This document shows, one piece after another, positions 22,430 to 34,964 of a stretch of DNA of 64,000 bases. The DNA lies in contig BTRK01000001.1 in the NCBI GenBank assembly GCA_036245805.1, forward strand, positions 9,858,001-9,922,000, given 5' to 3'. The translations under genes were made by a program, and so were the position numbers. The DNA is from Pristionchus mayeri (taxonomy: Eukaryota; Nematoda; Chromadorea; Rhabditida; Neodiplogasteridae). Below the pieces are notes generated by a model. The model did not search any database. It had not been told where the DNA came from and worked only from the letters and a program-made list of their open reading frames with translations. Each line of letters opens with the position of its first letter. Positions within the stretch are counted from its first letter, which is position 1.

Positions 22430-23074
22430 GTAGGTCTCTCCCTTCCCCCTTGACCTCTCCCTCTCTTCCCCCCCCCCTTCCATTCGTTGTTTCTCCCCTT
22501 GTTTTCCCTCCCTGGCTCCCATCCCTCCCTTCCCTTCCTTCCCTCATTCATGCTCTCGTCTTGTTCGTTCGTTTTCATTGTTGCTCCCATACCCTCCGGG
22601 TCCCTGGGTTGTTGTTTTTAACCTAATGGGTTGTTGGTTACCTTCGATAAAGCACCCGGCCTTTGCGATGTCTCGCAAAATCACATTATTTTGGATACGG
22701 AGGGAACGTAGTGACGGGAGGAGTAGACATAACCAGATATTTCGAATGCTGCACAATATGAATGGTGGAAAATTTTAAAATTATATTTTCACATTTAATT
22801 GTGCACATTATTTTCGTCCTTCTCAATCACGACAATTCGCGTGACTTGCTCGTCAGCAGCATCGACCGCTGCCTCGCCGATAAAAAGCGAGCGTAGGATT
22901 CACGAATCGTGAATCACGATGGGATGGTGGTGGTGAGAGGTTTTAGTAATAACAGTGCGTTCGCGTAAGAACCACATACCCAAAGGTACAGCAAAATAGG
23001 CAGGTTGAGATTTCAACAGTTTCTGAGAGCTGTTGATCTGCTCTTTCGATTTCTGTACTTGCCATGAGTCCAAA
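22430..23074. other. Pyrimidine-rich tail and non-coding sequence
   Basis: 22430-22620 is strongly C/T-rich, continuing the base skew of the recombinase pseudogene and possibly its 3' end. 22650-23074 returns to AT-rich composition with no gene supported. Confidence 0.5.
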
Positions 23075-23890
23075 TCAATAATGTGCATAATTATTCATGC
23101 ATAAATTTGCCTACACATCATGTCCAAATTTTCGCCACTCGGCGCAAAATTGTTCCAAAATTCTGAAAATTTGGAAGTATTCCTTTTTTAATCTGTGCTT
23201 TCCACCTGTGTATTTAGTTGCAAAATCAAAATCGGCAATAAGTTCATGCAATAAGTCTAAATTTTCATCATTTTTTCGAAGATTTTTTTCTCGAAAACAA
23301 AGCCGAATACATAGCTGCATTTTGTCTTTATCATTGTTGAGATCTACCTGATAAATTTGTTTGATGCGAATTAATGGTTGTAATGATAGTTGTTCATGCA
23401 ACCGAAATATTGCATCCCGGTCAACTCTTTGATCAGTTTCAAATGTGTTTCAGGATTCTTTGTTAAAATCGGACCATCATTTACTGAGAAAATTAACCGT
23501 ATCTATTAAACGATTTTGAAACACACTCGAATCTGATCAATGAGTTGACAGGGATGAAAGTTTTCAGTCACACGAAAAACTATCATTACAACGCTGAATT
23601 CGCGTCAAAAAAGTTATCAGGTAGATCTCATCAATGATGAAAACGTATGTAAAATCCTGATGTGTTCGGCTTTGTTTTCTAGAAAAAAATCTCCGAAAAA
23701 AATATGAAAATTTAAACTTCCGATTTTGCATGAACTATCTACACAGGTGGAAAGAGCATATCAAAAAAGGCCTACTGTCAAATGTTCAGAATTTTAGGAT
23801 TTTTTTAAGACTAGCAACGAATTAAAGGATTTAAACAGTGCATAACTTCAAGCATGCGTAATTATGCAAATTAGTCTTTCTGAAACATGA
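23075..23890. mobile_element. Foldback element F
   Basis: Arms about 23085-23470 and 23500-23885 with a very short centre. Left features such as CACCTGTGTA, GAAAACAAAGCCGAA and GATCTACCTGATAA recur inverted at the right with scattered changes. Edges are TGCATAATTATTCATGCA-like. No coding frame. Confidence 0.8.
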
Positions 23891-24357
23891 AAAATACAGA
23901 CAACCAAAAAGAGGGCACCTATAGCAATCAGAAACTCTAATTTTTTTTTAAAATGCATTGCTCCCACATTATGGAAATTTATAAAATTTCATATTGTTTG
24001 AAAGGAGTTACACCAATCATTAAGACTGACACACCCAGGTTATGGATATGCAAGGTAAAAAAGAATCAACAAGGATGAAACTAGCCGAATTTCAGTTTAA
24101 TATTTTGTGGATTTGTTCATCGTAGCTCAAAGTGATCGATAAATTCATGTTTCAGCGATGCGACATAACTTCACAATTTCACTGAATCATAATCGGTTGT
24201 CCATTGTCGCTTTATGTGTACAATAAAAATCAAAAGTAACTCTGTACTCCGCGATAAAGAACGAGAAATGGATATAGTGTACAGTACGTTAAATAGAGTA
24301 GTGCATGCTTTCATATGTTTAGTGTGTTTTTATATATTATAACTACAGTAACTTTTA

Positions 24358-24725
24358 AAGAAGGAGTGTCAGCAAAGTTAAATTTTTGACGCTGTCATAA
24401 CCATGACCTAGACAATCATCCAACGATCATAGCACGAGCTAAGAGGATAGGCAAATGTCAATCGCATAGCTCAGTGGTAAAGCAGTCGCCGCGTAATCGG
24501 AACGTTGCGGGATCGAATCCCACCAGTTTTTGAAAAATCTTCTAGATATTTGAATTCCCGCACGTCCCTTCCCTTCAAGCCCTCCTTGGCATTCTGCCAA
24601 CTAATGATAACTCAGTTCAAAATTGAGATAAGGAATTCTAAATTTTCAGAATCTCTTATGGTTGTACAAAGGTCGGTCATGGTTATGACAACGTCAAAAT
24701 TTCAGCTTTGCTGACAGTCCTTCTT
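24358..24725. mobile_element. TA-flanked MITE carrying a tRNA-like sequence
   Basis: Long terminal inverted repeats (about 55 bp, starting AAGAAGGAGTGTCAGCAAAG and ending with the near-inverse) with TA at 24356-24357 and 24726-24727. 368 bp. The AAGAAGG terminus is shared with the MITE at 52550-52838. The interior contains Pol III box-like motifs (next entry). The family is probably Tc1/mariner-like, from the TA duplication. Confidence 0.8.
24460..24527 (+). tRNA. tRNA-like sequence / tRNA pseudogene inside a MITE
   Basis: TAGCTCAGTGGTA (24467-24479) matches the tRNA A box and GGATCGAATCC (24510-24520) the B box with one change. The anticodon stem does not fold cleanly and the acceptor arms do not pair, so this is a decayed or captured tRNA/SINE head, not a functional tRNA. 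No anticodon is assigned. Confidence 0.5.
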
Positions 24726-24733
24726 TAATAACG

Positions 24734-27700
24734 ATATTTTCAAATTCGTACCTCCTGATCAATCAGCTTTCAAATTTGATGTTCAATTGAATTCTACTGT
24801 ACCTGCCGCGGTATTAACTTATTTCATCATGTATTCGCCCCTCTCTATGATACAGAACACATAAACTAGCTGTACCCTCGACAGTACCATGCCCGTTACA
24901 TAGTAATCAAGCCTTCCAGCGAGTCTCTTCGTTCACGCCCCGCAGCGATTCACTCGTGAGTTAGTATACTAAAAAGTTACGAGTAAGAATACTCACTGTT
25001 TGTTTTACTCAGAATTTGAAAAGATTCTGGATGTTGCGGCAACTGAAAAAGTCAAATGATGGAAATTGAAAGCATAACCCAAGTGCCGCTACCACTACGT
25101 CACATCGTGATTGTCAACTGCGATTCAATGCTGTTGGGCCGGTGGGTGGAAATAAAATATTCAATCGTAGCTCTCAAAAGGCACCTTATGATTTCCCGCC
25201 CTCGTTATTGCAAATTTAAGGGTAGCCCCGTAATAATCATTCCGACTTCAAACCCTGAAATATAACGTTTAAAATATAAACTTTTCCTGTCACATGATAT
25301 ACCTCCACTGTTGGCACCCAATACTCCTCATATGGCTTCCTTTTATGCAGCAGGATCTTCATCTTTCCAAAGACCAAAGCATCCGATGACCTGTGAATAG
25401 TTGCATTTTTTTATAAGAAACACTATTCGATCCATCGAGAAAGACTCGTAATTCAAGCGACGCCCTAGTAATTTCATTTTTACTAGGAACATTCACGCAG
25501 TGCAATTTAGAAGCTGGGAGCCGCAGCAGTGCAATTTAGAAGCTCAGATCGACTCCATCATGGACAATCCTCCAAATCCTCCAGAACCGCTGATCGAGGA
25601 GCAGTTCATATACGATCGCTGGTAGACAAACAATGGACACTCTAAATGTTGGTACACTTCTCCAAACATGTATCCATATCAGCTTCCTTGTACGTGATAG
25701 ACTCCAAGCGAGTATTCGTCGTCAAATCTAAAGTACATTCCAGAAACCAGGATAGGGAATATTTTATACATAATACTTTTTTTATGAACAGAGTAACGGG
25801 CGACTATCAACTTCCAATTAAGTGTCGGGCATAATTTATATCTTTGAAACTTCAATCATTCAAGTCATGCGTGCACTTTGTATAAAAGTCCATTTGCTAC
25901 TAAAGGAGGAGGTGTGATATTTCAGTTGCGTGATACAAACGACTGGAGTATGTGAACCGACAATTCAATGTATATGTATGTTATAAGAAAAATCATTGTT
26001 GATATCATCTCCTTCCTCAGTAATACTATTACAGTCGCGGTTTAGTTATGTTACAGGAGAGCGGAGCAGCAACTTTGCAGGGGTTTGCGCAGCACGATGA
26101 CTTGGGTTTCAGAAGGTTCATAAATGATTATGCATAATTGGCGAATGATACAGTCAATGTTGTTGAAACAATGGACGGCACGATCACCCTCGTGCTCAAT
26201 TCCAGGGGCATTAGCTGTAATATCTCACTGCAGGGATTTAGTTTAGTGGTATAGACACAATCAATCAATCAATATTTTTCATTTCAACCGTTAACGCTTG
26301 ATGAGGATTGATCGGTATTCGTCGGTCGCTGCAGCAGTGGGAGCCAATTGGTATATATAATTGGTGCTAAATCAAACTGATATAGCCTTATTCGTTAGCC
26401 TTTTTACTTTATTATTCCCAAATACTACCCATTTCACCGAGTATTTGTTTTTCAATTTTTAGCTGAATGCGGGTGCACTTGAATGGACTTATTTAAAATA
26501 GTAATTTTATTTATTTATTAGTGTTCCCCAATTTTTATGTGTCGATGTTGCCCTAAGTTCCGGTGTTCTCAAAAAGGGATGATAGTTCGATGGGTTTTGT
26601 GGTAATACAAAAAGGGAACAACATTTGCTAAGATGTAATACGCCGACATTTTATGGGTTTTTTTGAAACATCATTTTAACTGTTGTTATCAAAACCTTAT
26701 TTTAGAGGACTGGATGCGAGCTTGGAGTGTGTTAGGTCATCACTTCAGTTTACTCTCCGCTGGAGCAGTAGACGAAATAGGTGAGGAGAGATGATGGTGA
26801 TGATGGGGGAGAGACGTGTGGAGAAGGAATCTGCATTACAAATGCTCTCAATTTGGTCATAGAAAGCCCAATTTCTGGTTCATTTCGCGTGGTAGAGGCC
26901 TGCGAATATACGAATAATCAGTAAAAAATACTATTTTGCAATACATCGTCCATTGCTCCTTCGATTTTAAATTGTTTAGGTATCACTTCTGAAACAGCAT
27001 ATCACATGTTGAAAGTTCTCATAACTTTGATGTCGCTTGCTTTTCAACCATGAATATTTTTTCCAGCCACGCTTTCTATTGATACGAAGCCCATTAGAGT
27101 ACAATTCATATTTCGATGTGGACGACTAATAATGAATTATCAGGTATTTTAACATGCGCACGCTTCAGTGATGGCTGCAATTGCTTCTCTTCCTCCTTTT
27201 CAGCTGCTGCGTGAGATCTCCCGATCAATCCCGTTGTCTGTTCATCCAACCACGAGTTGTATCAATGAGAGGCCTAGGATGAGAACGATGTTTAGAAAAA
27301 AAAACTTTTCTCTTACAGTTGTTAGTACTCGTGCATTTTTTCGAATGCGACCGTTGGTGTTTCGCATATGCTAGATAGGTGATTAGTTGGTGGCTCATTC
27401 AATTGCTGATCGACTGATCGAAAACAAAGAAAATAATGTAATTAAACATTTATGTGATTTATAAATGAGTGTCTGGGATCGTCGATGGAGTATATTTTCC
27501 TCCAAAGTATTCTGTGGTTTCAATGTTGTTCTAAGTTCCGGTGCTCTTGAATAGGGGCGCTATCGTGCGTTCCCCTGTGTAATACATTACAAAACAATAG
27601 TTCTACGCTACTAATCACCGACATTGAGGGGTTTTTCGAAGTTAACAGAGTCGAAGTAATTACCCTGATCCGCATACTCATCATACTCCTCAGAATAGGG

Positions 27701-29017
27701 TAGACTTGTGAGTCTGTCGGGCGTCGTTGTTCACTCTCCGTCGATGCACCATCAATTGCAGGATTGATGAAGTAATGACGATGAAAAGGGACAGATGTCA
27801 CAGAAATTACTCATTGTGGTTTCGTGTGCGACATATGATAACGAAAATTCGTCAATTCATCATACGATTCATCATCCTATTTACTCATCAGACGTAACTA
27901 AAAAAATATCTCTATCACGACGACATGCCTGAAGGTAGCGTGCGAGTAGTATTGTTGTAGCTAAAGCCCCGCTGAAGCTGCAGCAAGCAATCGATCGTAT
28001 AATTGTACAATAAATGAATCATTATAAATGCTGAAATTGCGCAGAGCCATCTGCTCCATCCACATCTATAATTATAGGTCAAGAAGAAATTGACCCTTTA
28101 TAGCACACACAACACTATTTTCCTCGATTATGTCGCCAGTCAGTATAATGCTTTACGATTGCCATATCACTAGTTCCATCTCAGAGGAACTCGATCGTGT
28201 ATAGATGCATATTGGAAATACATTAGTTTTCAAAAGCCAATGATTATGACCTGGAGTAAACTACGACTCGTGGACGATCTCATCGTCGTATTCGTAAGCT
28301 ACATGTTATCCCCCCTACCCGATCGACAAAGACCCTGAATTAAGAAAGTGAGTGCCATTTAAATTGTGCACGAATGATAATGGTCATGTTGTTTAGGTCG
28401 TTTGAGTACATTACATCAAGATCATCATTTGCCGGAAATGTTACAGAATTTATCATGTTTCTGAAACCAAAATCGCCCTTCGCGTAATTCAATGCGGAAA
28501 TTAAATTTCATTTTCAGCTTATAATTTAGAGGTCGCTTGAACTATTCTCTATAAAGGGAACGTATTTTCTGTCATATTTTGAGGTAGCCAAAATGAAATA
28601 AAACGCAAGCGCTAACTTATAAAAATATCTCAAAGAGGTAATACAATCCATAGTTATAGAGAGAAAGCATAAAAACTAGATGAACACATTGTGATTACCG
28701 TAAACGTATCTCGACATTTTTCACATCGGAAACTACGGCGTTTCGAGAAAACAATTGATAGCTAAACTAGTGAGAACCTTTCGAGATGTGATGTGTTGCG
28801 CTTTTGTCGTTGAGGCTCAATCATATCCCCGTTTAATCCTCGCACGTGAATCTGTCACCTGCCACTAACAATGAGACGTATTCGATCTCATCATTGCTAC
28901 ACAATCCTCGCCCTCACTCAGGGGTTTCCACTATAGCAGACTCCTCACCCCTGCAGCACGATCGAATATCCAATGAAAGAGTGTTATTGAGGAAAGAAGA
29001 TGATAAAAATTATAGGA
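24734..29017. other. Unit-array sequence, no gene
   Basis: No coding gene supported. One GTTTCAG block (26104) and several TGAAACA cores (26170, 26650, 26993) are present, plus CTGCAG patches near 26230, 26330 and 27980. Short frames such as the one at 27520-27801 have no family features. Confidence 0.5.
26104..26133 (+). promoter_or_regulatory. GTTTCAG/TTCATAAAT block
   Basis: GGGTTTCAGAAGGTTCATAA then ATGATTATGC, close to the repeat E copies. CTGCAG- and GCAGC-rich patches lie on both sides. Confidence 0.4.
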
Positions 29018-29085
29018 ACTAGCGACCTTCGGTCGCTACGTTACGCGGGGTTGTGTGTTAAGGATAAAAAATGGACGTAACTGTT

Positions 29086-29237
29086 GAGAGCCGGCTTAAA
29101 ACGTTGTAAAAGGCTCGTGAGGCCTCGGGCGATCCGAAAGCCCCATTCCAACTTTTTCGGATCGCCCTCGGCCTCACGAGCCTTTCACAACGCTCACGCT
29201 GTGGGGATTGAGAGCAGGTTGGGAAGCATTTTTGATT
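29086..29237. repeat. Hairpin-bearing duplicate, copy 1
   Basis: Contains a 29-bp stem (AGGCTCGTGAGGCC...GATCCGAAA against its inverse, two mismatches) with a loop of about 15 bases. An almost identical copy is at 29313-29466. Confidence 0.75.
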
Positions 29238-29312
29238 AAACTACGCATATAATATCAGTCAACCACGTTTAGTACCAGTTTTATGAATGAACATATAATT
29301 GTAAGCGACTGG

Positions 29313-29466
29313 TGAGAGCCTGCTTAAAACGTTGTAAAAGGCTCGTGAGGCCTCGGGCGATCCGAAAGCCCCATTCCAACTTTTTCGGATCGCCCTCGGC
29401 CTCACGAGCCTTTCACAACGCTCACGCTGCGGGGATTGAGAGCAGGTTGGGAAGCATTTTTGATTA
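29313..29466. repeat. Hairpin-bearing duplicate, copy 2
   Basis: Same block as 29086-29237, ending AGAGCAGGTTGGGAAGCA and followed by TTTTTGATTA. The identity of about 150 bases points to a recent duplication. Confidence 0.75.
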
Positions 29467-29499
29467 CAAGGGGTTGGGATGATTTTACAACAGCGAGAG

Positions 29500-31060
29500 A
29501 GTATATGGTATGGTGCCATGAGACAGTGGTGGGTGGTGGGATGGGGGTATGTGCATTTAACTTTTATGCGATTTAGTAAATCACACCATGGTGCGTGGTG
29601 TGGGTGTACTGTAGCGTGCATTTAAGTTTTCTGCGATTTAATAAAACACACCATGGTGCGTGGTGTGGCGGGTTACGGTAGCGTGCATTTAAGTTTTCTG
29701 TGTTTTGGGAAAATACACCTTGGTATGTGGTGTGCTGGGTTACGGTAGCGTGCATTTAACTTTTCTGCGATTTAGTAAATCACACCATGGTGCGTAGTGT
29801 GGGTATATTGTAGCGTGCATTTAATTTGCCTGCGATTTAGCAAATCACACCATGGTGTGTGGTGGGTTACGGTAGCGTGCATTTAACTTTTCTGCGATTT
29901 AGTAAATCACACCATGGTGTGTGGTGGGTTACGGTAGCGTGCATTTAACTTTTCTGCGATTTAGTAAATCACACCATGGTGTGTGGTGGGTTACGGTAGC
30001 GTGCATTTAACTTTTCTGGGTTACGGTAGCGTGCATTTAACTGTTCTGTGATTTAGTAAATCACACTATGGTGCGTGGTGTGGGTGTACTGTAGCGTGCA
30101 TTTAAGTTTTCTGCGATTTAATAAAACACACCATGGTGCGTGGTGTGGCGGGTTACGGTAGCGTGCATTTAAGTTTTCTGTGTTTTGGGAAAATACACCT
30201 TGGTATGTGGTGTGCTGGGTTACGGTAGCGTGCATTTAACTTTTCTGCGATTTAGTAAATCACACCATGGTGCGTAGTGTGGGTATATTGTAGCGTGCAT
30301 TTAATTTGCCTGCGATTTAGTAAATCACACCATGGTGTGTGGTGGGTTACGGTAGCGTGCATTTAACTTTTCTGCGATTTAGTAAATCACACCATGGTGT
30401 GTGGTGGGTTACGGTAGCGTGCATTTAACTTTTCTGGGTTACGGTAGCGTGCATTTAACTGTTCTGTGATTTAGTAAATCACACTATGGTGCGTGGTGTG
30501 GGTGTACTGTAGCGTGCATTTAAGTTTTCTGCGATTTAATAAAACACACCATGGTGCGTGGTGTGGCGGGTTACGGTAGCATGCATTTAAGTTTTCTGTG
30601 TTTTGGGAAAATACACCTTGGTATGTGGTGTGCTGGGTTACGGTAGCGTGCATTTAACTTTTCTGCGATTTAGTAAATCACACCATGGTGCGTAGTGTGG
30701 GTATATTGTAGCGTGCATTTAATTTGCCTGCGATTTAGTAAATCACACCATGGTGTGTGGTGGGTTACGGTAGCGTGCATTTAACTTTTCTGCGATTTAG
30801 TAAATCACACCATGGTGTGTGGTGGGTTACGGTAGCGTGCATTTAACTTTTCTGCGATTTAGTAAATCACACCATGGTGTGTGGTGGGTTACGGTAGCGT
30901 GCATTTAACTTTTCTGTGATTTAGTAAATCACACCATGGTGCGTGGTGTGGTGGGTTACGGTAGCGTGCATTTAAGTTTTCTGCGATTTAGTAAAACACA
31001 CCATGGAGCGTGGTGTGGTGGGTGGTGCGCAGGGTGCATTTGAAGTTTCTGTGATTTGAC
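29500..31060. repeat. Minisatellite with higher-order repeats
   Basis: Basic unit of about 62 bp containing TTACGGTAGCGTGCATTTAA, CTGCGATTTAGTAAATCA and the palindromic core CACACCATGGTGTG. Groups of variant units repeat as blocks: matching positions at 29573, 30053 and 30471 give periods of 480 and 418 bases. In-frame minus-strand translations are products of the repeat, not genes. Confidence 0.92.
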
Positions 31061-31211
31061 AAAATGCACCATGGTGTTTCGGTATACGGTAGTCATGAGT
31101 CTGACCCAAAGAATATTGATTGACCCAAGGCTAACTGTTATGGCATACGGTAGTTTGTTAAGCGTCACAGACAAACTAACTGACAGACAGACAGACAGAC
31201 GCTACGACATT

Positions 31212-33199
31212 ATAGTCAATAGGAATTGTAAAGAACAGGGTAAATCACTAAATGAATTTATGTTTCATGAGCGATTGAGAAGGCTCAGTTCAGTAGTGCA
31301 ATCAGTCGTTCTTCTGTTTGGTACTCCACACTTAAATTATTATAAATAAATGTTAGCAACTTTTCATCATAACTCCTTCAGTACCACTTTCAGATACACA
31401 TTATTTGTCTCATAATAGGTGGAATGAAAAACGGCTTGTTAGATATCTCGCCTCTTTTAGACAAGCGGAATCCACGGTGAAGAGAAGAGAGGCTCTGAGG
31501 CGGATGAAAACGTATCCCAACATCGTATCGAGAAGTTCGACGATCTCACGTCATCGTAATTAACGGAAAAATGCTATCAATGTATGAAATCGATTTCATA
31601 TGGATTAATGAAATTGATATGATAATACGTATATTAGACCTTCTTCCTTCCAAGCATTATCCAATGACAAACCACAGAACGAATCATCCATATAACGGCT
31701 GTGAAACGCTACTATAATTGCTTACAATTCTCAAGAGTTCGAACCGAAGAATTTTATGATTCGCTGCTACTAACTCGTCGTGAGAGCTGTGGCTGCAGCT
31801 GATGAAGAATGTGAACGCCATCTCAACTACAGAATCACCATGTTGTTATTTTTTAAAGGGGGTGGAATGACAATTACACTGTGATCCGACAGTACCCTTG
31901 CGGATACAAGTTGCATCGTTTGTTTATTTATCTAGGATATTTCGAGTAGTTGATAAGATTGCATTCGGGAGTATAGAAACAACAAATATGCTGATGATGC
32001 TCCTTGCAGTCGTTACTTCATTCTCAGCATTTCAGCACCACATCGTCGCCGATGCGCTCTTTTTCCATGGTGAACGAGCTGCAGTCACTGCTGCGGATCT
32101 CGTTGCCCGTGCAGTAGCCCCCATCTACGCAGAGGGCGAGGTGGGTGCAAGAGCGATTTACTGCGTGAGAAGACGTTAAATGTGAAATGTTACCTTCATA
32201 TGTATCTTTAAACAATATCGATTATTTAACGTGTGATTTGACTTGCTATCCACATCTTCCTGCTCTACATTCAAGTATCATCAGTTTTCCAAGCTAACCT
32301 TCGAAATACATGGAATATCTAGAACTACGGAAATCCTTGAACGAATTAAATTGTTAGAATAGATTAGAATAGATTTAATGTTAAATTTCGGTTGTGTGGA
32401 TAAACAAACACACATGTCAGTTTAATCTGTCTATTTTAGCCGCGTCGACTCCTAGAGTTGAAGCCAGGGCGCTTCAGTAGTTTTAAATGGAGCAGCGAGA
32501 GCGATGAGTGATTTAATTGGTTGGTCAGCCAGTGCGTTCATACAGTTTCGAGCGTTCGTAGGAGCGCCTTTTGCAAGTTAGAATTCAATTTTTAATGTGC
32601 GTTATGAGAGAATCAGTCTCCCCGTGGAGTTAACTGGTCTTGTAGCAAGACCGGAGCGCCAAACTGGCTGGTGATGTAAAATCGAAAATAAATGAAAGAT
32701 TTGAGTGGGAAGGAAGTCGAGTAAGATTTAGGTTTCAATTATATCTTAAATATTGTGGCTTAACGAAAATCGACAGTAATTGTGGAGCACTGAAGATAAT
32801 AAAAAGTAAAATAATACTCCTTTTTTGACTCCTTTGCTTTATTCACTCTAACTCGTCAACTGTCGTACTGTAGGAGAGCGGAGTCTGCAGCAGAACAGGT
32901 GGTAATTGAGAGGGGCACGAATGCTTTGAGTGAAGTGAAACTTTTTTTTCATATTGAAGAATATTTGGAAAATGCATATTGTTATTAATATGACGTGAAG
33001 GAATATCGAAATATCTCAGTTTTTGATTTAATCAATGTATGTTACACGAGCGAAACATTTTGTCTACAATATATCTTTTCCAGTTTAGTGTTTACGCAGT
33101 GGCTGCAGCACATGCAGCTAGCTCCTACTCTTCTAATGCTGCAACTACGGGTATACTACTCCTTCTACTGCGTCTGCCGCAAGCAGTAGTTGTTCCTTT
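31212..33199. other. Unit-array sequence, no gene
   Basis: No supported gene. CTGCAG-rich patches near 31790 and 33105-33120 belong to the unit array. The frame at 31898-32179 has no recognisable domain or codon signature. Confidence 0.5.
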
Positions 33200-33623
33200 C
33201 GGGTCCCTACCAAAACGTCCCCTCTCTCCCCCTGGCAGTACCCGCCTCTCTAATCAAATTTTGAAGTTTTAATTACATAAATCAATTAATTTTGGTTAAA
33301 AAGCTTCGCTCTTTTTTGATTGTTAAAGAGCGTGAGCTGTTCTATCTTTTGTATGTTGATACCTAAGAGCTCAGATTCACATGAACTTCGCTATACCATC
33401 AAATGCGATAATTATTATATTTGATAGCATAGCGAAGTTCATGTGAGTCTGAGCTCTTAGGTATCAACATACAAAAGATAGAACAGCTCACGATCTTTAA
33501 CAATCAAAAAAGAGCGAAGCTTTTTAACCAAAATTAATTGATTTATGTAATTAAAACTTCAAAATTTGATTAGAGAGGCGGGTACTGCCAGGGGGAGAGA
33601 GGGGACGTTTTGGTAGGGACCCG
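33200..33623. mobile_element. Near-perfect palindromic element G
   Basis: Symmetric about 33411.5: CGGGTCCCTACCAAAACG at the left against CGTTTTGGTAGGGACCCG at the right, with arms of about 200 bp and only a few differences. TTCCTT lies on both sides (33193-33198 and 33624-33629), a possible target duplication. No coding sequence. High arm identity suggests recent insertion or gene conversion between arms. Confidence 0.9.
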
Positions 33624-33966
33624 TTCCTTCCTAAGGTGTGTCGATCATTGAATTATGAGAGGAATGAATTTTCCTCTTTCCCTCGGTTTTCTAGATTGTA
33701 AAATTGGTGTTTCATTTGTGATACATATTGGAGTGGCTGACGCTTCATTCAATATTCCTCTTTTGAGTTCCTTGTAAAAAAATATCAACTACGACAGCAG
33801 TGATGCGTTCGAAATTATGTTCGTTGCGTTGTCGTTGGAACACGACACTTTCAACACGCCAAGAATGATAATTTCGTTTATTTCGGAATGTAGTAAAATA
33901 TTTGGCTAAAGCTCCTACTTCTCTAAAGAGCCATGTTGATGCACGGGTACGGCTGATTTATATATA

Positions 33967-34859
33967 TTAGGTTGGTGCAAAAGTTTCGTTACAAAATCAC
34001 GATTAATGTTTTCGAACACTATCTAGCTTCGGTCATGAGCAGTCCTCATTTGGTTTCTTGTATAATGTTAGTACATGTGTGCCCTACATAGCGCACATGG
34101 CGTCGCACCTTATCAATCAGTAATTCGTATGAGGCAACATTTCAAATTCTGAGAATTGCAATTTCTTCAAAACTTTTCAATCGATAACTACTCCTTGCTC
34201 AGAAATAATTGCGCAGCTTCAACACCATTTTCGTGAAGTGTGATGACTAGCTATCCTACTACGGCGAGTGATCGGCATCAGCCATAAAACAATCTGAGAA
34301 AATAGGATCGCGTTCCTGAATAAATGGGTACTGCATTTGTCAGATTGTGAATATTTTCACAGAGAGTTTTAGATGGATGAGCTTGGGGTCTCACATGAAA
34401 CATAATGAGAAGTACCTACCACGAGGAAGCTACCGCAGCAAGTTCATAAAGAATGACCTTTCCATTCGACAGATTTTTCAATTATGGATTTGAACCTCAA
34501 ATTTGAACGACGAAATCGGCCTTTTTCGCCTCACTAGTAATCCGCCCAAACCTCCCATTTAACGTGCTCAATGGAAGCATCCACTCTTACTCATCAGTTT
34601 CTCTGAAGGATGGGAGCTGTATGGAATTCGTTTAGTTTTAGCGATGATTTATGTTGAAAACCCAAAAACATGGTAATTTTGCTAATTTTCACTTATCACT
34701 GTTTTTCTACAGAATGACATCGGATCGATCGGGTAGAAATCAACCATTGTTATGACCTAACCCTGCCTCAAATAATACCCAGGTGGTATTTGATTCAGAA
34801 GAAGGATTCACAAGAAAATATGCAAAATGCCTTGTAACGAAACTTTTGCACCAACCTGA
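33967..34859. mobile_element. Mariner-like element, 893 bp
   Basis: Ends TTAGGTTGGTGCAAAAGT at the left and its inverse (with TCAGG) at the right, TA at 33965-33966 and 34860-34861. The terminal sequence is typical of mariner elements. The interior lacks a long frame, so it is a deleted, non-autonomous copy. Confidence 0.88.
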
Positions 34860-34964
34860 TACGTTATTGATTACGTAAGGACTACGATAAGATTACAGTA
34901 TTGCTTGTAGGTTCGTGGCTACCCAAATGTGCATGAGGCGCCCGCTTTTCCTATCTGCTTCTGT

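Larger units (their letters stand above)
29018..31211. repeat. ACTAGC-type composite element containing duplicated hairpins and a minisatellite
   Basis: Starts ACTAGCGACCTTCGGTCGC and ends in a GACAGACAGACAGACAGACG tract. The right part (31085-31160, with GACCCAA...GGCATACGGTAG) is homologous to 3050-3180. It looks like a retroelement-type insertion expanded internally by tandem duplication. The class was not determined. Confidence 0.5.

Noticed and set aside
21664..22626. Several overlapping proline-, serine- or arginine-rich frames on both strands
   Set aside because: They are by-products of the GC-rich, pyrimidine-skewed recombinase pseudogene; only the frame with recombinase motifs has family support.
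24460..24527. Functional tRNA gene
   Set aside because: The A and B boxes are good, but the acceptor and anticodon stems do not pair and the sequence sits inside a MITE.
29573..30653. Three identical 60-codon frames starting MHATVTQHTTYQ
   Set aside because: They are translations of the minisatellite and repeat with its period; no independent coding evidence.
29500..31060. CRISPR-like array
   Set aside because: There are no unique spacers; whole units repeat in tandem with variants, as in a minisatellite.
31898..32179. 93-codon frame as a secreted or membrane protein
   Set aside because: No family motif, no splice context, and it lies within the non-coding unit array.
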